From assembly GCA_028023455.1 (NCBI GenBank), contig JAQFVV010000151.1, positions 2,971,097-3,035,096 of the forward strand: a DNA stretch of 64,000 nt, in the 5' to 3' direction. Numbering within the stretch: the stretch's first letter is position 1; each line of letters starts with the position of its first letter. The stretch is from Epiperipatus broadwayi. Taxonomy: Eukaryota; Onychophora; Udeonychophora; Euonychophora; Peripatidae. The notes under the pieces were generated by a model, which was given only the letters and a program-made list of their open reading frames with translations, was not told the DNA's origin and made no database searches. Shown one piece after another: positions 31,641-42,689 of the stretch. The translations under genes and the position numbers were made by a program.

Positions 31641-33220
31641 TAAAATATTTAATTATTTCCAATTTAATTACGATAGTGTCCATAGTTTTTCCGCATCGTA
31701 CGACCCCTCCTTTCCCCATATATACAAGTAGCAATAATTTTGAAAGCTATAGTTTAAATATTTGATTATAAACCTATAAAAAATATGTTGAAACATGTTT
31801 TCAGATGTAACGTCGGATAAACTTAGTTTCGATATTAAATATAGAATTACCATTATTTTATTTCATGGAGTTATAATTTATATATATATAAAATTGTATT
31901 AAATTCTGCTTAGTTACTCATAATTTTCAGAAATTCTTTTTTCTCTTAATTCTCTTTGATAATAAATATTTGCCAACCTTATTAAACCTTATTATTTACT
32001 GCGAACCATTTTAATGTTCTTGCTTCTTTATTTGCTTAAGACTTAATGTTTTCTTATTGATCAATTTCTTACTTACTTGGGTTGATTTAAACTATATTGC
32101 ATTTTCTGTTCATGTTCAATAAGATAATATTTTATAGCAAAATTAATATCATCTTTTCGAAATGAAAACGATCAATTGAAAATATTTTAACTAATTTTTT
32201 TAAAAAAAGGAATAACAATCAATAACTATAATAATCCAGCAGGAACATCTTAAAATTATATAATTTAGATCAAACAAATTTGATGATTAAATAATGTCCA
32301 CGCATGTTTTGAAGAAACTGAAGACTATGCCAATTAAAATCTAGGGACATCCAGAGCCAGATTAGATCAGTGGAACAGTGGGCTAAATTGCATTCTATAC
32401 TTCACCAATGTTCTTCCAATCTTAATATATTTATCTGATGAAAGCCTTAAGTTAGAAGCTAATCTAGGATATTGTATGGCAAACGAGATAATGACTTCTT
32501 AAATATTAACATCAGATATTTATTAATTATTAAGGCTCACACTAGATGGCATGAACATAGTGTGAAAGGAAGTTGCTAACAGACTGTTCATAGATAGCAA
32601 AATTGTAAATGAAGACTATATAATGTTTGGTAGGTCATGTGATATATAATCATGATTATGAGAGGCAGTGCTCTATCCACAGTAACTTATTTCTATAATT
32701 CTCAGCCTTATTTCTGTTTATGCTCTTCTATGAGGAGTACAAATATGAGATGTTGAAGACTGTCATAACAGAAATTTGCTACACAAAATTAGGGTTTGTG
32801 ACATCATATTATGAATTCTCTAAATCATGCAATAATTTCAGGCTTAAAAACATAATAATCCTATGCATATTAATTCAAAACATTATGTAAACATTTAGTG
32901 GACAATTGATACTAGTTGGTAGAGCAATTGGTAACATGCATGTATTTATGTATATTGGTCTCTGTTAGAAACAAGTCCATATAATTTAACCAGTATATTA
33001 GTATGCCCAAGTGAAAAACAGTTTATTCTTATTGGCCAACTACTTATCTTGATTTCATTTAGCATCTTAGTATTGGACTGCATTATAAACTTTAATAATC
33101 CAGAAAAAAGGAAAACAATAGACATCTAGATAACATTATGGCAGGTGATCGGCAAATATTTTACAGTGCAATGAAGTTAGACACATTTAAAATTTAATAA
33201 CTTTTTTATTTCAGTGGCAG
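31641..33220. other. Mostly unrecognised stretch with one possible old FB1 relative
   Basis: No gene is supported. Between about 32330 and 32600, GATGAAAGCCTTAAGTTAGA, AGCTAATCTAGGATATTG and CACACTAGATGGCATGA loosely follow the reversed FB1 order (GATGAAGGCCACAAGC, ACTAGTCTGGGGATATTGG). It may be a very old copy. Confidence 0.3.
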
Positions 33221-33254
33221 TTTCTCATGGGATCTTGCATATACTTCCAAGAGC

Positions 33255-33400
33255 AATCATCTTCACACTTCACTAGAGACATCTAGTGTAAGATTGAGTA
33301 ATCAATAGACACCAGACTGTATAATGCTGTAATATCCCTATCTGTATTAATTTCTTCTAGTAATGAGTTTAGATGAGCGAGGAAAGATGATGCAATGGTA
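33255..33400 (+). repeat. FB1-related arm remnant
   Basis: CACTAGAGACATCTAGTGTA, AGATTGAGTAATCAATAGAC and ACCAGACTG followed by ATATCCCTATCTG preserve the FB1 order of a GAGTAATCAAT core followed by CCCTATCT. Confidence 0.45.
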
Positions 33401-33669
33401 AATCAGATCCAATGAATATTTCTAAATTCGAGTGAATGGATTGAGACTATTTGAATGGTCGAGAAGATGAGGCATAAATAAACATAATGAAATATTTGAA
33501 GAAACTAACAACCTTAAAATTACAGTGTTCTTAACATTAAAGAAAGAAAGATACTTATTTTCACAAAGTATTTTCAGATAATTATTTCCTAAACATCATA
33601 AACAAATATAACCATACATTAGATTACAGAATTATTTTTCAAAATTAAAATTTCACCTAACTGTTGCCA

Positions 33670-33965
33670 TTGATATAATAGCTAATTGGTTAGAGCATCA
33701 TCTTAAATTCAGTATTCATGAATCTAAAGGTCCAGATCCATTTCCTATGCTAATATTGTCATTGATCAAATTAGTAATACCTGAAAAAGAGAGGAGAATA
33801 ATATCGTTAGAAATGTGATGCTAATGCTAATCTAGAATCTATTGGCAAACTCTAAATATTGTTAGAATTTTTCTAAAAGACATCTAACAATTAAGATCAG
33901 ATGACGGAAATGGTCCAACATATAATCGCAAGTAAAATGTCAACATTGCAAACTTTCAGATAAAT
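33670..33965 (+). repeat. SINE-A copy with the best preserved tRNA-like head
   Basis: TAGCTAATTGGTTAGAGCAT is a clear A box with D-arm. ATTCATGAATCTAAAGGTCC and AGATCC stand at the B-box position about 35 bases later. The body follows: ATGCTAATATTGTCATTGAT, AGTAATACCTGAAAAAGAGA, GAGAATAATATC, GTGATGCTAATGCTAATCTA, and the tail GACGGAAATGGTCCAACATA. This copy is the reason the family is called tRNA-derived. Confidence 0.75.
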
Positions 33966-34304
33966 GCTTAATATTCAATATGGATCTGATACTAACTTTA
34001 GAGATCAATAAAAATTATAACACTTATCAACATAGATATCAGCTAACTTTCCTATGTAAATATGAATCTGAAGGAATTCTAAAATCTCCAATTCTTTCCT
34101 AGAGAACTGATAAAATTACTCAAAGTGAAAACAACTCTATTTAAAAAAAATAACAGATGCTCCAAGGGTTTTCAAATTTCAAATCGTATTCTGGTACTAA
34201 TAGAGAATGTTTGTTAATAATGATGAATACTTTGGAAGTTTTCAATCAGTAAAAAATATACTAAGTTATATGAAAAAAAAAAAACATTAAAAAACTTATA
34301 ACGC

Positions 34305-34425
34305 TGCCAAGCATCAGTGGTCGAGAGGTCAGCAACAGCTGCTTTACAAGCAGTTGTCCCGGGTTAGCGTGTTTGCTTCCCGGCTGATGCCATGATACGT
34401 GAGGAAAAAAAACTTCTAACGCTGC
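34305..34425 (+). repeat. SINE-C copy, plus strand
   Basis: A tRNA-like head has GCATCAGTGGTCGAGAGGTC (A box), GCTGCTTTACAAGCAGTTGT (anticodon-arm-like stem) and CCCGGGTTAGCG (B box with one change). The family end CCCGGCTGATGCCATGATAC and an A run follow. It is GC-rich relative to its surroundings. Confidence 0.8.
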
Positions 34426-34439
34426 ACTGTCATATTAAA

Positions 34440-35125
34440 TGTCATAGTGCACCAAACAATCTAGAAGCCATGTTTATTAAAAATCTTAGTTTTAAACATT
34501 TAGCATGAGATGAAATATCCATGTTGGAAAAAAGGCTAAATTTTGTTGTCACACCATCTTATACTCCTTTATACTCTCCACAGTTGGTAGAGTATCCAAC
34601 TTATGATCAGGAGGCCCCAAGATTGTTTCTGGCACTTAATCTTCTGTTGAACTCCCAAGCAAAAATGCCATTAGTCTTATTTTTATATCCCTTTATTTTA
34701 GATATATCAGCAGAAACTGAGGAAGTTACTCAAAAATTGCTTCTAGGAAAAAAAAAGCAGAATTACAATGGAGAATAAAAAGAACACAAAAGAAACATCG
34801 TTTAGTCAAACTAAACATCTATATTAAGGATGAAGTATTATTAAATCTCTCAAATTTGAAAAGTATAATCATTCTTATTGCTGACAAAGAGACAATACTA
34901 CACTTGTAATAAACATTGCTGACTATGATAACATAATTAATAGCAGACCAATGTAAAGAGGTGGCACAAAAACCTTTACCAGATACAAAAACAAAGCTAA
35001 AAGTATTTTTCAGAAAACATCACAGATTTTCCATCGATTCAGTATAGAATATGATAAAATAGTAATCGACTTAATCCCTACATCTTTAAGGTCTATCTAA
35101 AATTCATAAAAATTAATATTCCTAT
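34440..35125 (+). pseudogene. Penelope-like element, N-terminal reverse transcriptase remnant
   Basis: Readings give LEKRLNFVVTPSYTPL, then a stretch like ILKSDKGNxTVII (here the LIADKETI/NIADYDNII pieces), then PDTKTKLKVFF, and a final LHLxGLSKIHK-like end. This order, xLEKGLxFxPTP, then ADKGNxxV, then a linker, then YGLPKIHK, is the fingers region of Penelope-like and related reverse transcriptases. Stops occur in every frame and the catalytic YxDD region is not present downstream, so the copy is dead. The GIY-YIG remnant at 22.8 kb may come from the same family. Confidence 0.55.
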
Positions 35126-35290
35126 ATATTGCTTATAACACTTCTTTCATATACACTTTAATGCAACAAATTTTCTTAAAAACTTCTTTATTTTCCTTAC
35201 AGTTTCGACTTTCCAGAAATCTTCATCAGAGCTCTATCTTCTTCTCTGCTTTAATTAAAAAAAAAATTCAACAAGTCAAAACTTGTCAAG
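35110..35290 (+). mobile_element. FB3 left-arm remnant
   Basis: ATACACTTTAATGCAACAAA, TTACAGTTTCGACTTTCCAG, AAATCTTCATCAGAGCTCTA match the FB3 left arm at reduced identity. It adjoins the Penelope-like remnant. Confidence 0.5.
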
Positions 35291-35299
35291 GTTTCTTCT

Positions 35300-36930
35300 C
35301 AAAGTTATAATTAAGAACAAATATCTTTTTATTAATAGAATATTGCAATGAAAGCTTTTTTGACTTGTATCACTTTTACTTTAATGGAGACTGGCATATA
35401 GATAGTCTGAACCTTCTATTTCAAGCATGAAAAACCATATCAAACTTAAAATTTGACCCAAAGGATGTCAGTATTTTTTACACAGAATGAGATAACAGAA
35501 AAAAAGGAGACATGGTTTATTGAGTACAATGACCACATTTTCAATAAAAAAGAAAGTAGTATCCACTGGTTGAATAGGTGGAATACTGAAATATCTAATT
35601 TAAATAATTGTCATTCTTTCGTAAATATCATAGCATACCCATGAGTGCTCTGAATCTGATATTCCATATTAAAAGTGTGCTTAGCTAGCCTTAAAAATAA
35701 TAAAAATATAAAAACATTTTCTTTCACTAACATTAAAAATGTTTCGGCCAAGTTATTGCTAACAACAATGAAAAAAGATAACTAAGGATATTATAAATAT
35801 AAAATTGTATTTGATAGTTCAGATCATCTTTGAAACACATGATAGTGCAATAAATATGTGGATTTTAAAGATTTTTATTTCTTTGATGAATTACTGATTA
35901 TGAACACCACTCAATTTATTAAGTACATACCAATAAGTTTCTTAAAGTGTATTTGTTTCTAAATATGGAAGACTTATGCTTTATATTGTATAATAAAAAT
36001 TAAAAAAGACATCACTCTATGTTTAATAGCTAATTGAAATTAACAAGCAGTAGAATATTATCTATAATCATGAGATAACTTTTGATGTTTTTAGTTGTAG
36101 TTTAACTATTGTTCGTCACCCCTGAAAATAAGATGCACAATTACTACTTGTCCAGAATGTGTGCTTAACCATAGCAGGCATCATGTTTAGGTGCCATGTT
36201 TGTTTCAACTTTTACACTTTGTCATAAAGAAAGTAAAATCTGATTAATATAATTAAGATGCAAAGATATTTTGCTTTGTGATGTTTACAGCTTGGTTCAA
36301 TTGACAAAGGGGTTTCCTTGACATTGCTCCTGTTAGCCTTGTATTGCCATAGTTAACAATTCAAAATTTGGACTATTGCCATATATAATGACCTATATTT
36401 TCACAATGATTTTGTAAAAGGTGATTAAATACTTTCATGCATAATTAATAATTTTCCTTCTTTATTCTAAATACAAGGCTTATTTTGAGATTGCGAACAT
36501 TATAAAAAGTATTTTTGGAGAACAACAATAAAATATTTATTATACACTAACATTAATGATATAGAGCTCATTAACGCTTCCTCTAAATATTGAGAAGGTA
36601 GAATAAACTACTTTAAAAACAAGATAAAATTCCAAAGGTGATCAAGTTAATACTTTATTGTGTGATTTCTTCAACTTTCCATTGGGTAAAGAATGGTTCT
36701 TGTAATTTTTTGGTTGAAAGGTTATTCTGATATTTCACTATTTAAGGTTTTCATGGGCTTTTAGATTTAAATATTATTTTAATTGGACTTTTCTGCATAT
36801 TTTTATAAACTACTTCAACCATGGTTAATTTTAAGTAAACGACTAATTAAAAAGAGGCATTGTAAGCTGAAGAACAAACACACCAGCTAGTAACAGAATT
36901 TATTTAAACTACTACAAACTACTTTACTAT
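35300..36930. other. Stretch without recognised genes
   Basis: I see no supported gene or repeat family. A 63-codon reading at 35453-35644 lacks any family motif, although it could be more Penelope sequence. Confidence 0.4.
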
Positions 36931-36937
36931 TCAAATT

Positions 36938-37075
36938 TATATATAAATGATAATTTTTGTGGGTTCATTCATGTAAGATTTTGATTATAAATATACCAAT
37001 GTTTCTGCTTGATTACACAAGCTGTCAAATCATACATGAATGAACTTACAAAAAAAAAAATCATTTATATCTGTA
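36938..37075. mobile_element. Small foldback (about 135 bp)
   Basis: ATATAAATGATAATTTTTGT, GGGTTCATTCATGTAAGATT and TTGA on the left pair with TCAAATCATACATGAATGAA, CTTACAAAAAAA and ATCATTTATAT on the right. Arms are about 45 bp with a few mismatches. No coding. Confidence 0.7.
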
Positions 37076-37274
37076 ACCTGTGAAAATCTTTGTATCAACA
37101 TATATATCTAAGGAATTTCATCCTTCAAATACTGCTTTGTTAACTTGATCCAGTATAAATAAATTAAACAAATTCCACCAGAATCTTATAACATCTTGAT
37201 ATTATTCTTGAATCAATTTTAAAATATACACCATTAACTTAACATTTTCAACTATTTATTTATAATCATTTTTA

Positions 37275-38725
37275 TTGTAATTTAAAAGGGATTTGAACTC
37301 AGACTTCCCTATAGCAATCCACTCCATATTGTATAACTGATACACATGGCCACATACACATATAAAAGATAAATGTTCTCCAATATACATATTTCATGCT
37401 GAAGCAGCACTAATCAGTTGGTACAGATCATAATCTACCATACATATATATAATCAGTGCTCAGTTTATATGAAAGGTAATAAATCTTCAAACTTTAATG
37501 GACAGGCTTCAATCTTCTCCACTCTCCAACTCTTCAGCCATCCATATCATTGAAAATCTACTGATGGCATGCTCAAATCCCTTGTTGATGTGAATATTAT
37601 TGTCATATCCTTGTTGACTTTTAAATCACTTTGACCCCTCATATATAAGACCCTTAATGTCCATTTAAATACACAGAAGGATGAGCAGAATACGGATTGA
37701 ATGTGTAATATTTAAATACAAGTATATTGTCAATACTGAACTTAATCTAATTTAGAAGGGATTTTAACTCAGACTTGCCTACAGCCATTCACTCCATCTT
37801 ATACAGCTGATATACATGCCCGCATATATATGAAAAAGATAAATGATCTCCAATACACTTTTTTGTGATGAACTAGCACTCACCACTTAGTCCAGATCAT
37901 AATCTCCCACACACATATATAATTAGTGTTCAGTTTATATTAAGATAGCAAATCTTCAAACTTTAATGGACAGGTTTCAATCTTCTCCCCCTCCTGCAAC
38001 TCTTCAGCCATCATTATCATTGAAAATCTGATGATGAAATGCCTAAAGTCTTTACTGATGCCAATGTTGTTATCATACCCATGTTGACTTTAAATCTCTC
38101 TGAGCCAAGTATAGGATCTTAATATGTGTATTTAAACACACAGAAGAGGGATGGGCAGCATACAGGCTGAATATGTAACATTTAAATACAAATATATTAT
38201 CTATACTGAACTTAATGTAATTTAGAAAGGATTTAAAATTCACATGGTCACATATAGGTGAAAAAGATAAATGATTTCCAATATATGTATTTCATGCTGA
38301 ACCAGCATTCATCAGTTGGTCTAGATCATAATATCTCTCACACACATATATTAATAAGTGATTAGTTTATATTAAGATAGGAAATTCTCAAACTTTAATG
38401 GACAGACTTTCAATCTTCTCCATCCTCCAATTCTTCAGCCATCCATATCACTAAAATCCGATGATAGAATGCTCAAAGCCTTTATTGATGCCAATGTTGT
38501 TGTCATACCCATGTTCACTTCGATTCCTCACATATAGGACCTTAAGGTCCATTTAAATACCCAGAAAAGGAATATAAATTCAGACTTTCAAATTCCCTAC
38601 ACCCATCCATTCCATTTTATGCAACCAATACACATGACCACATGCATGTAAAAAAGATAAATGACCTATATATGTATTTCATGCTCAACTGACACTCATC
38701 AGATCATCATTTGAATAAAATCATA
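37275..38725 (-). repeat. Tandem array of SINE-B-type units, period 470 bp
   Basis: Three units start at 37281, 37751 and 38221, exactly 470 bp apart. A partial fourth starts near 38567 after a deletion. Each holds a B-box-like GGGATTTGAACTCAGACTT, ACACATGGCCACATACACAT, AAAGATAAATG, a CATATTTCATGCTGAA segment, TTCAAACTTTAATGGACAGG, TCCAACTCTTCAGCCATCC and CAGAAGGATGAGCAGAATAC. The third has lost part of the tRNA-like head. The same left-arm sequence forms the arms of the foldbacks at 30.0 and 61.0 kb. No open reading frame. Confidence 0.85.
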
Positions 38726-38814
38726 AATATATAAAATAATAACCTATACAAGTAAAATATATATACACACAAATGTCCAATTTTATGTAAAGTTAGTCAA
38801 TATTATACAGTCTC

Positions 38815-39265
38815 TCACCAAATTGCCTGCAGTGCCATCTCTGAATAAATACATGTATTACAAAATGATATAGTTCAGTTATTCACCACACAAAGTTTAA
38901 GGTGCTAGCATATCAGAATCACAAGCTATGACATAAATTGACAGTGGGTCCTTGCTTTAATCCACAATGCGCATCATTAAATTTAGTTTTAAATTTGGCA
39001 AAACTAAATACTGAATCTTTTAAAATGATACAAACTATGAATAGCAGTGAAATCATGTTTTCAAGTTATTTGCAAAATATTTATATAGAGAAAAGTATAA
39101 AGATGATCTACAAAAGTACAAATTATCATATTTTATGTCATAACTTTTGATTCAGACATGCTAGCATTTTAAACTTCTTATGACAAATAGCTAAAGTAAA
39201 TTTTATGTAATTCATATGTTGACTCAGAGATGGCACTGCAGACAGCTTGGAGAATTGGTCACTTC
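38815..39265. repeat. Unit bounded by a short inverted repeat
   Basis: CTGCAGTGCCATCTCTGA near 38828 recurs inverted as TCAGAGATGGCACTGCAG near 39225, with weaker pairing outside (ACCAAATTG and GAATTGGTC). The 400 bp interior holds a 70-codon reading (38938-39150) with no motifs. It is possibly an old terminal-inverted-repeat element, and the GATGGCACTG motif is like FB1-type cores. Confidence 0.45.
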
Positions 39266-39384
39266 TCTCTGGTTGCACACTTAGTATAACTATATGTTTA
39301 TATTTAATTAAAACATCTTAAAAATTCTTGGATTATTTGCTAATATTTTAAAATATATAATTAATCAAAAGTAATTGAATGGGT

Positions 39385-39500
39385 TATTATCCAGGAATTC
39401 ATAAAAAGTTTGAGCAATAGAATATAGATGGAGCTACTTGTAATTGTTGGAACTTGAGCTTCAGAATTCACCACTATACTAAATTACACAGGGTGAACAA
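39385..39500 (+). repeat. SINE-D copy
   Basis: ATCCAGGAATTCATAAAAAG, TTTGAGCAATAGAATATAGA and TTGAGCTTCAGAATTCACCA, CTATACTAAATTACACAGGG follow the order of the 56.4 kb copy. Confidence 0.5.
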
Positions 39501-40014
39501 TTAATTGTATACAACCAACAAAACATCAATATATCAAAAATAATTATCTGTAAACAATAACCTACTTATTTTTTATTTAAAATTTATTCTCAAATAATTT
39601 GATTCTGAATCAAACTCACACAAATGCCTTCAAGTTGTTTAATAAATTTTTATTAGATTTGTAATAAGTTCTGTGCTCCATTAAACATGCTATTGTTGTG
39701 ACGCCTTGTGGAATTCATTGGAAACTATAATTTAACTATTTTTTGCTTTCTTATGTATGAAATCTAATTAAGAGAATTTTAATGAATACTTTTTTTTATT
39801 CATAGGATTCCCAACTTTATTGTTCTTTTTTAGTATTTCTTTTCATTTTTTTGCTAAACATGTAAAAAGTTTTTAATTTCATGTGCTTAGGCTTATATAA
39901 GCGTTTTGAGCTTCGATATTCATTTTTATTTCAAAAGCCAATGTGGTATATTACAAAAGCAACACACGACCATAATGGTAATGCTTTTTGATAGCAATGT
40001 CTACTTACACTATT

Positions 40015-40345
40015 CTACTTCTGCCACCTATTGCAAGTTTGAATAATCAATAGGTGCTAATGTTTGTTAAATCTTTATCAACTGTTATCTTATACAGAAC
40101 CCCAGATTTGTTTCTGATAAATAGCAGAAACTAATATGGGGATATAATCAGAACCAGCATTGAATAGAGATTTAATCAGTATTACTATCTGGTATCTACT
40201 GAGTACCCAAACATCTTAGAGAGATGGAATAGATAAATATTTATTCTGTAGTATTTTGCTTTTTTACAGACTTTTAATACAAAATTATTACAGAATTAAT
40301 AATCTGATATTTTTTCTTGCTCAGTGATGTTCAAGCACCAGAGTG
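40015..40345 (+). repeat. FB1-related remnant, longer
   Basis: CTGCCACCTATTGCAAGTTT, GAATAATCAATAGGTGCTAA, ACCCCAGATTTGTTTCTGAT and later AGAAACTAATATGGGGATAT suggest a small, old foldback with an FB1-like core (TAATCAAT) and the CCCCAGA-TTTCTG block present in both orientations. Confidence 0.5.
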
Positions 40346-40356
40346 GCAGATTCAGC

Positions 40357-40412
40357 TTCTATATGTAAAACTTTATCTCTCGAGTTCTATATGTAAAACT
40401 TTATCTCTCGAG
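40357..40412 (+). repeat. 28-bp tandem duplication
   Basis: The unit starting TTCTATATGTAAAACTTTAT and ending CTCTCGAG occurs twice with no spacer and no differences. Confidence 0.9.
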
Positions 40413-40714
40413 TTCATCACTATATATTTTTAATATATTAAAGTTATTCTTATCAAGATTATCGCTTGCGTTACAGATCATCTTCATGTGTTGCATAGAA
40501 TGTAGGGATAAAAAATAGATAATATATAATGTAAATGTACTTGAACTATAATAAACACTGTTCAGATTAATTAATAATTTATTCTAATTTTAAAATTTAC
40601 AAATATTTTTATAGATACAAGTTTTCAAACGTAATACTCTCATAAATTTTCAGACATCAGTAGATAGCTAACTTCACTTTTTTCTAAAAAAAGTTTTTTT
40701 TTTGAAATTTGGTA

Positions 40715-40915
40715 AAAAACTATTATTTTTACAATACCTTTTTTACAACTTTCTTCAGAACTATTTGGAGATTTAAGTAAGACTTCCGAAGCAGATAGCT
40801 GGGGCAATCAAATCTGTCATATTAGGTTGTAAAAAATGTATTGTAAAAGTAATAAAGAACATAGATGATATTAATATTATATGGATTTGGCAATGCAATA
40901 GGAAGGATAAAGTTG
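40715..40915. mobile_element. FB3 foldback, eroded copy
   Basis: ACAATACCTTTTTTACAACT, TTCTTCAGAAC on the left, and AGCTGGGGCAATC, GTTGTAAAAAATGTATTGTA, AAGTAATAAAGAACATAGAT with GATTTGGCAATGCAATAGG on the right. The outer GGCAATGCAATAGG pairs with the inverse seen at the left end of the 41.46 kb copy, so the two may be halves of a rearranged pair. Confidence 0.7.
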
Positions 40916-41224
40916 GTAAAAAATGAGTAAATTTTCCTCAATCGGAATTTTCAAAAATTTATTAAATTCTTAATTGTGAAAACTCACATCATATCTAACA
41001 ATCATAATTTAATATGACTCAGTTATGAAAATAATTTGATCAAACTTTGACATATTCTCTTATAAAGTCAAGGCATGTATCGAACAAGCTTTCGGACTTC
41101 AAAATATTAATTGGGTTGGTTTTTAAAATCTCACCTGGGAATTTTGTCAACATTGATAATATCTGAGAAAAGTTTTATAATGACAGACGGTGATATAAAA
41201 AAATTTAAAAAAACAACAACAACT

Positions 41225-41450
41225 GGTTTATTGCTTGGGAGTTCGTAAGAAATTTAAGCAAAGACAGGCCACAATTGATATGCTTTACCTCCAGACTCTG
41301 TCAATCTATCACTACAACAAATTATAATCAAAGGATTTATTGCTTGGAAGTTTGAGCCCCAGAACTAACAGAACTGGGCCAGGTGTCATGCACTTTAGCC
41401 CCAGACACTGGCATGCTACTACTGTACCAAACTATAATTGAATAACTTCA
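41225..41450 (+). repeat. Two SINE-D copies in tandem
   Basis: TTTATTGCTTGGGAGTTCGT followed by AAGAAATTTAAGCAAAGACA, then again TTTATTGCTTGGAAGTTTGA about 110 bp on. Each ends with a CCAGAC-CTG...CTAC-ACTAC-ACCAAA-TATAAT segment. The reverse strand of that segment has a tRNA-like GGTACAGTAGTAGCATG. Confidence 0.55.
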
Positions 41451-41680
41451 TCTTTCTTATTGCATTGCCAAATCCATGTAATATTAATATCATCTATATT
41501 CTTTATTACTTTTTACAATGCTTTTTTACAATCCATTATTGGCAGTTGGGGTTCAGCAATCTTCTTCAGAACTTCTACTTATATTTCCAAATATAATCTT
41601 CTGAAGAAGACTGCTGGGGCAATCGAAACTGTCAATAATGGATTGTAAAAAGTAATAAATTTCTATTAATATTATAATTG
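41450..41680. mobile_element. FB3 foldback, short-arm copy
   Basis: The left arm TTGCATTGCCAAATCCATGT, TTTTTACAATCCATTATTGG, CAGCAATCTTCTTCAGAAC is repeated inverted as TTCTGAAGAAGACTGCTGGG, GCAATCGAAACTG, CAATAATGGATTGTAAAAAG. A good hairpin of about 200 bp. Confidence 0.85.
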
Positions 41681-41684
41681 AATA

Positions 41685-41800
41685 GTTTATACTCAGGAGT
41701 TCATAAGATGTTTAAGCACTGGAAGAGACAGAGTGGAACCATCAGACCTTGAGCTTCACTGTCCACTATTCTACCTCAGCATTAAATAGTGCAGGGCAAA
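41685..41800 (+). repeat. SINE-D copy
   Basis: TATACTCAGGAGTTCATAAG, ATGTTTAAGCACTGGAAGAG and CAGACCTTGAGCTTCACTGT, CCACTATTCTACC. It lies immediately right of the FB3 copy, which therefore sits between SINE-D copies. Confidence 0.55.
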
Positions 41801-42129
41801 ACATGGCTTTACATAGCAAAATATGCACAGCATAGAAAAATAATGTTTATACACAGATTTGTCTATACATTTTCAAAGATCTTAAAAAATGCAAACCATT
41901 GTGTATGACTTATGGTAGAATAAATACTGGTAAATGTTTTATACTACAGGGAAACAAATTATTTATTTGATTATTTGAATTTAAAGTTCTTGTATATGAT
42001 ATGCTTTTTTTTTAAAAAGAAAATTGGTATTTAATGGTGCACTAAATAAACAAATATTAATTTCTGAGCATTCATTTATTATTTAGCTATATGCTTTGTG
42101 ATGCAAAAGTAACATACCCACCTGCCACA

Positions 42130-42400
42130 CCCACTATCTAGGGTTACAATCAGGGCACAACTCTCCATACAATAGCGTCACTCAGTACAAGCCAGAGTAA
42201 TCAATGGATGCGGGAAGATTTGTGCATAAAATCCCTATTTAGGCCTACTCATCCAATATCCCCAGACTAATTTCTAGTTTGTGGATTTACTTCCTGCATG
42301 CATTGATTACTCTGGCTTGCACTGAGTGGCGCTACTGTATGGAGAGTTTTGCCTCTGTGGAAAAACAGCTTGTGTAAGCATAAAGAATGGTGATCAAGCG
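42130..42400. mobile_element. FB1 foldback, compact hairpin copy
   Basis: The left arm CACAACTCTCCATACAATAG, CGTCACTCAGTACAAGCCAG, AGTAATCAATGGATGC pairs with GCATGCATTGATTACTCTGG, CTTGCACTGAGTGGCGCTAC, TGTATGGAGAGTTTTGCC. The short centre has CCCCAGACTAATTTCTAG. The right flank retains GTGTAAGCATAAAGAATGGT and a changed GATCA terminal motif. Confidence 0.88.
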
Positions 42401-42579
42401 ATGATTACAATAAGAGCAGAATGAAATTCTTTTCAAGAAGCTTTTGATATTTTTACAACCAACCCAGATAATCATCCAAAAGTGGTCAGTAAATGAGTAT
42501 CTAGTTATCTTTATCTAAAGTGTAAAATAAGGATGAAAAAATGGCTCACTACATGGCAGTTAATGAGCCCATTGAGTAC

Positions 42580-42660
42580 TACTTTTTCCCATTATTCCCC
42601 TACAAGGGGATGTTGAAGAGGTCTCTTTGTCCTGCAGTGGATTATTTATTTTCAAAAAAG
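42580..42660 (-). repeat. Possible LINE 3' UTR fragment
   Basis: The minus strand reads CACTGCAGGACAAAGAGACC and TCTTCAACATCCCCTTGTAG, like the CCACTGCAGGATGAAGGTCT-TCTCCAA block at LINE-R 3' ends. A similar GCTGCAGGACCAAAGTCTCT, CCAAC occurs on the plus strand at about 43.82 kb. A real relation is uncertain. Confidence 0.35.
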
Positions 42661-42689
42661 GCTGTTTTATCATTATTTATTATTTGGAG

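Noticed and set aside
37275-38725. Regularly spaced repeats as a CRISPR array
   Set aside because: The period is 470 bp, units are tRNA-like SINE sequence without unique spacers, and the context is eukaryotic.
39480-39520. CACAGGGTGAACAATTAATT as a mariner terminal repeat
   Set aside because: There is no CCAAAAG continuation and no transposase nearby. It is the end of a SINE-D copy.
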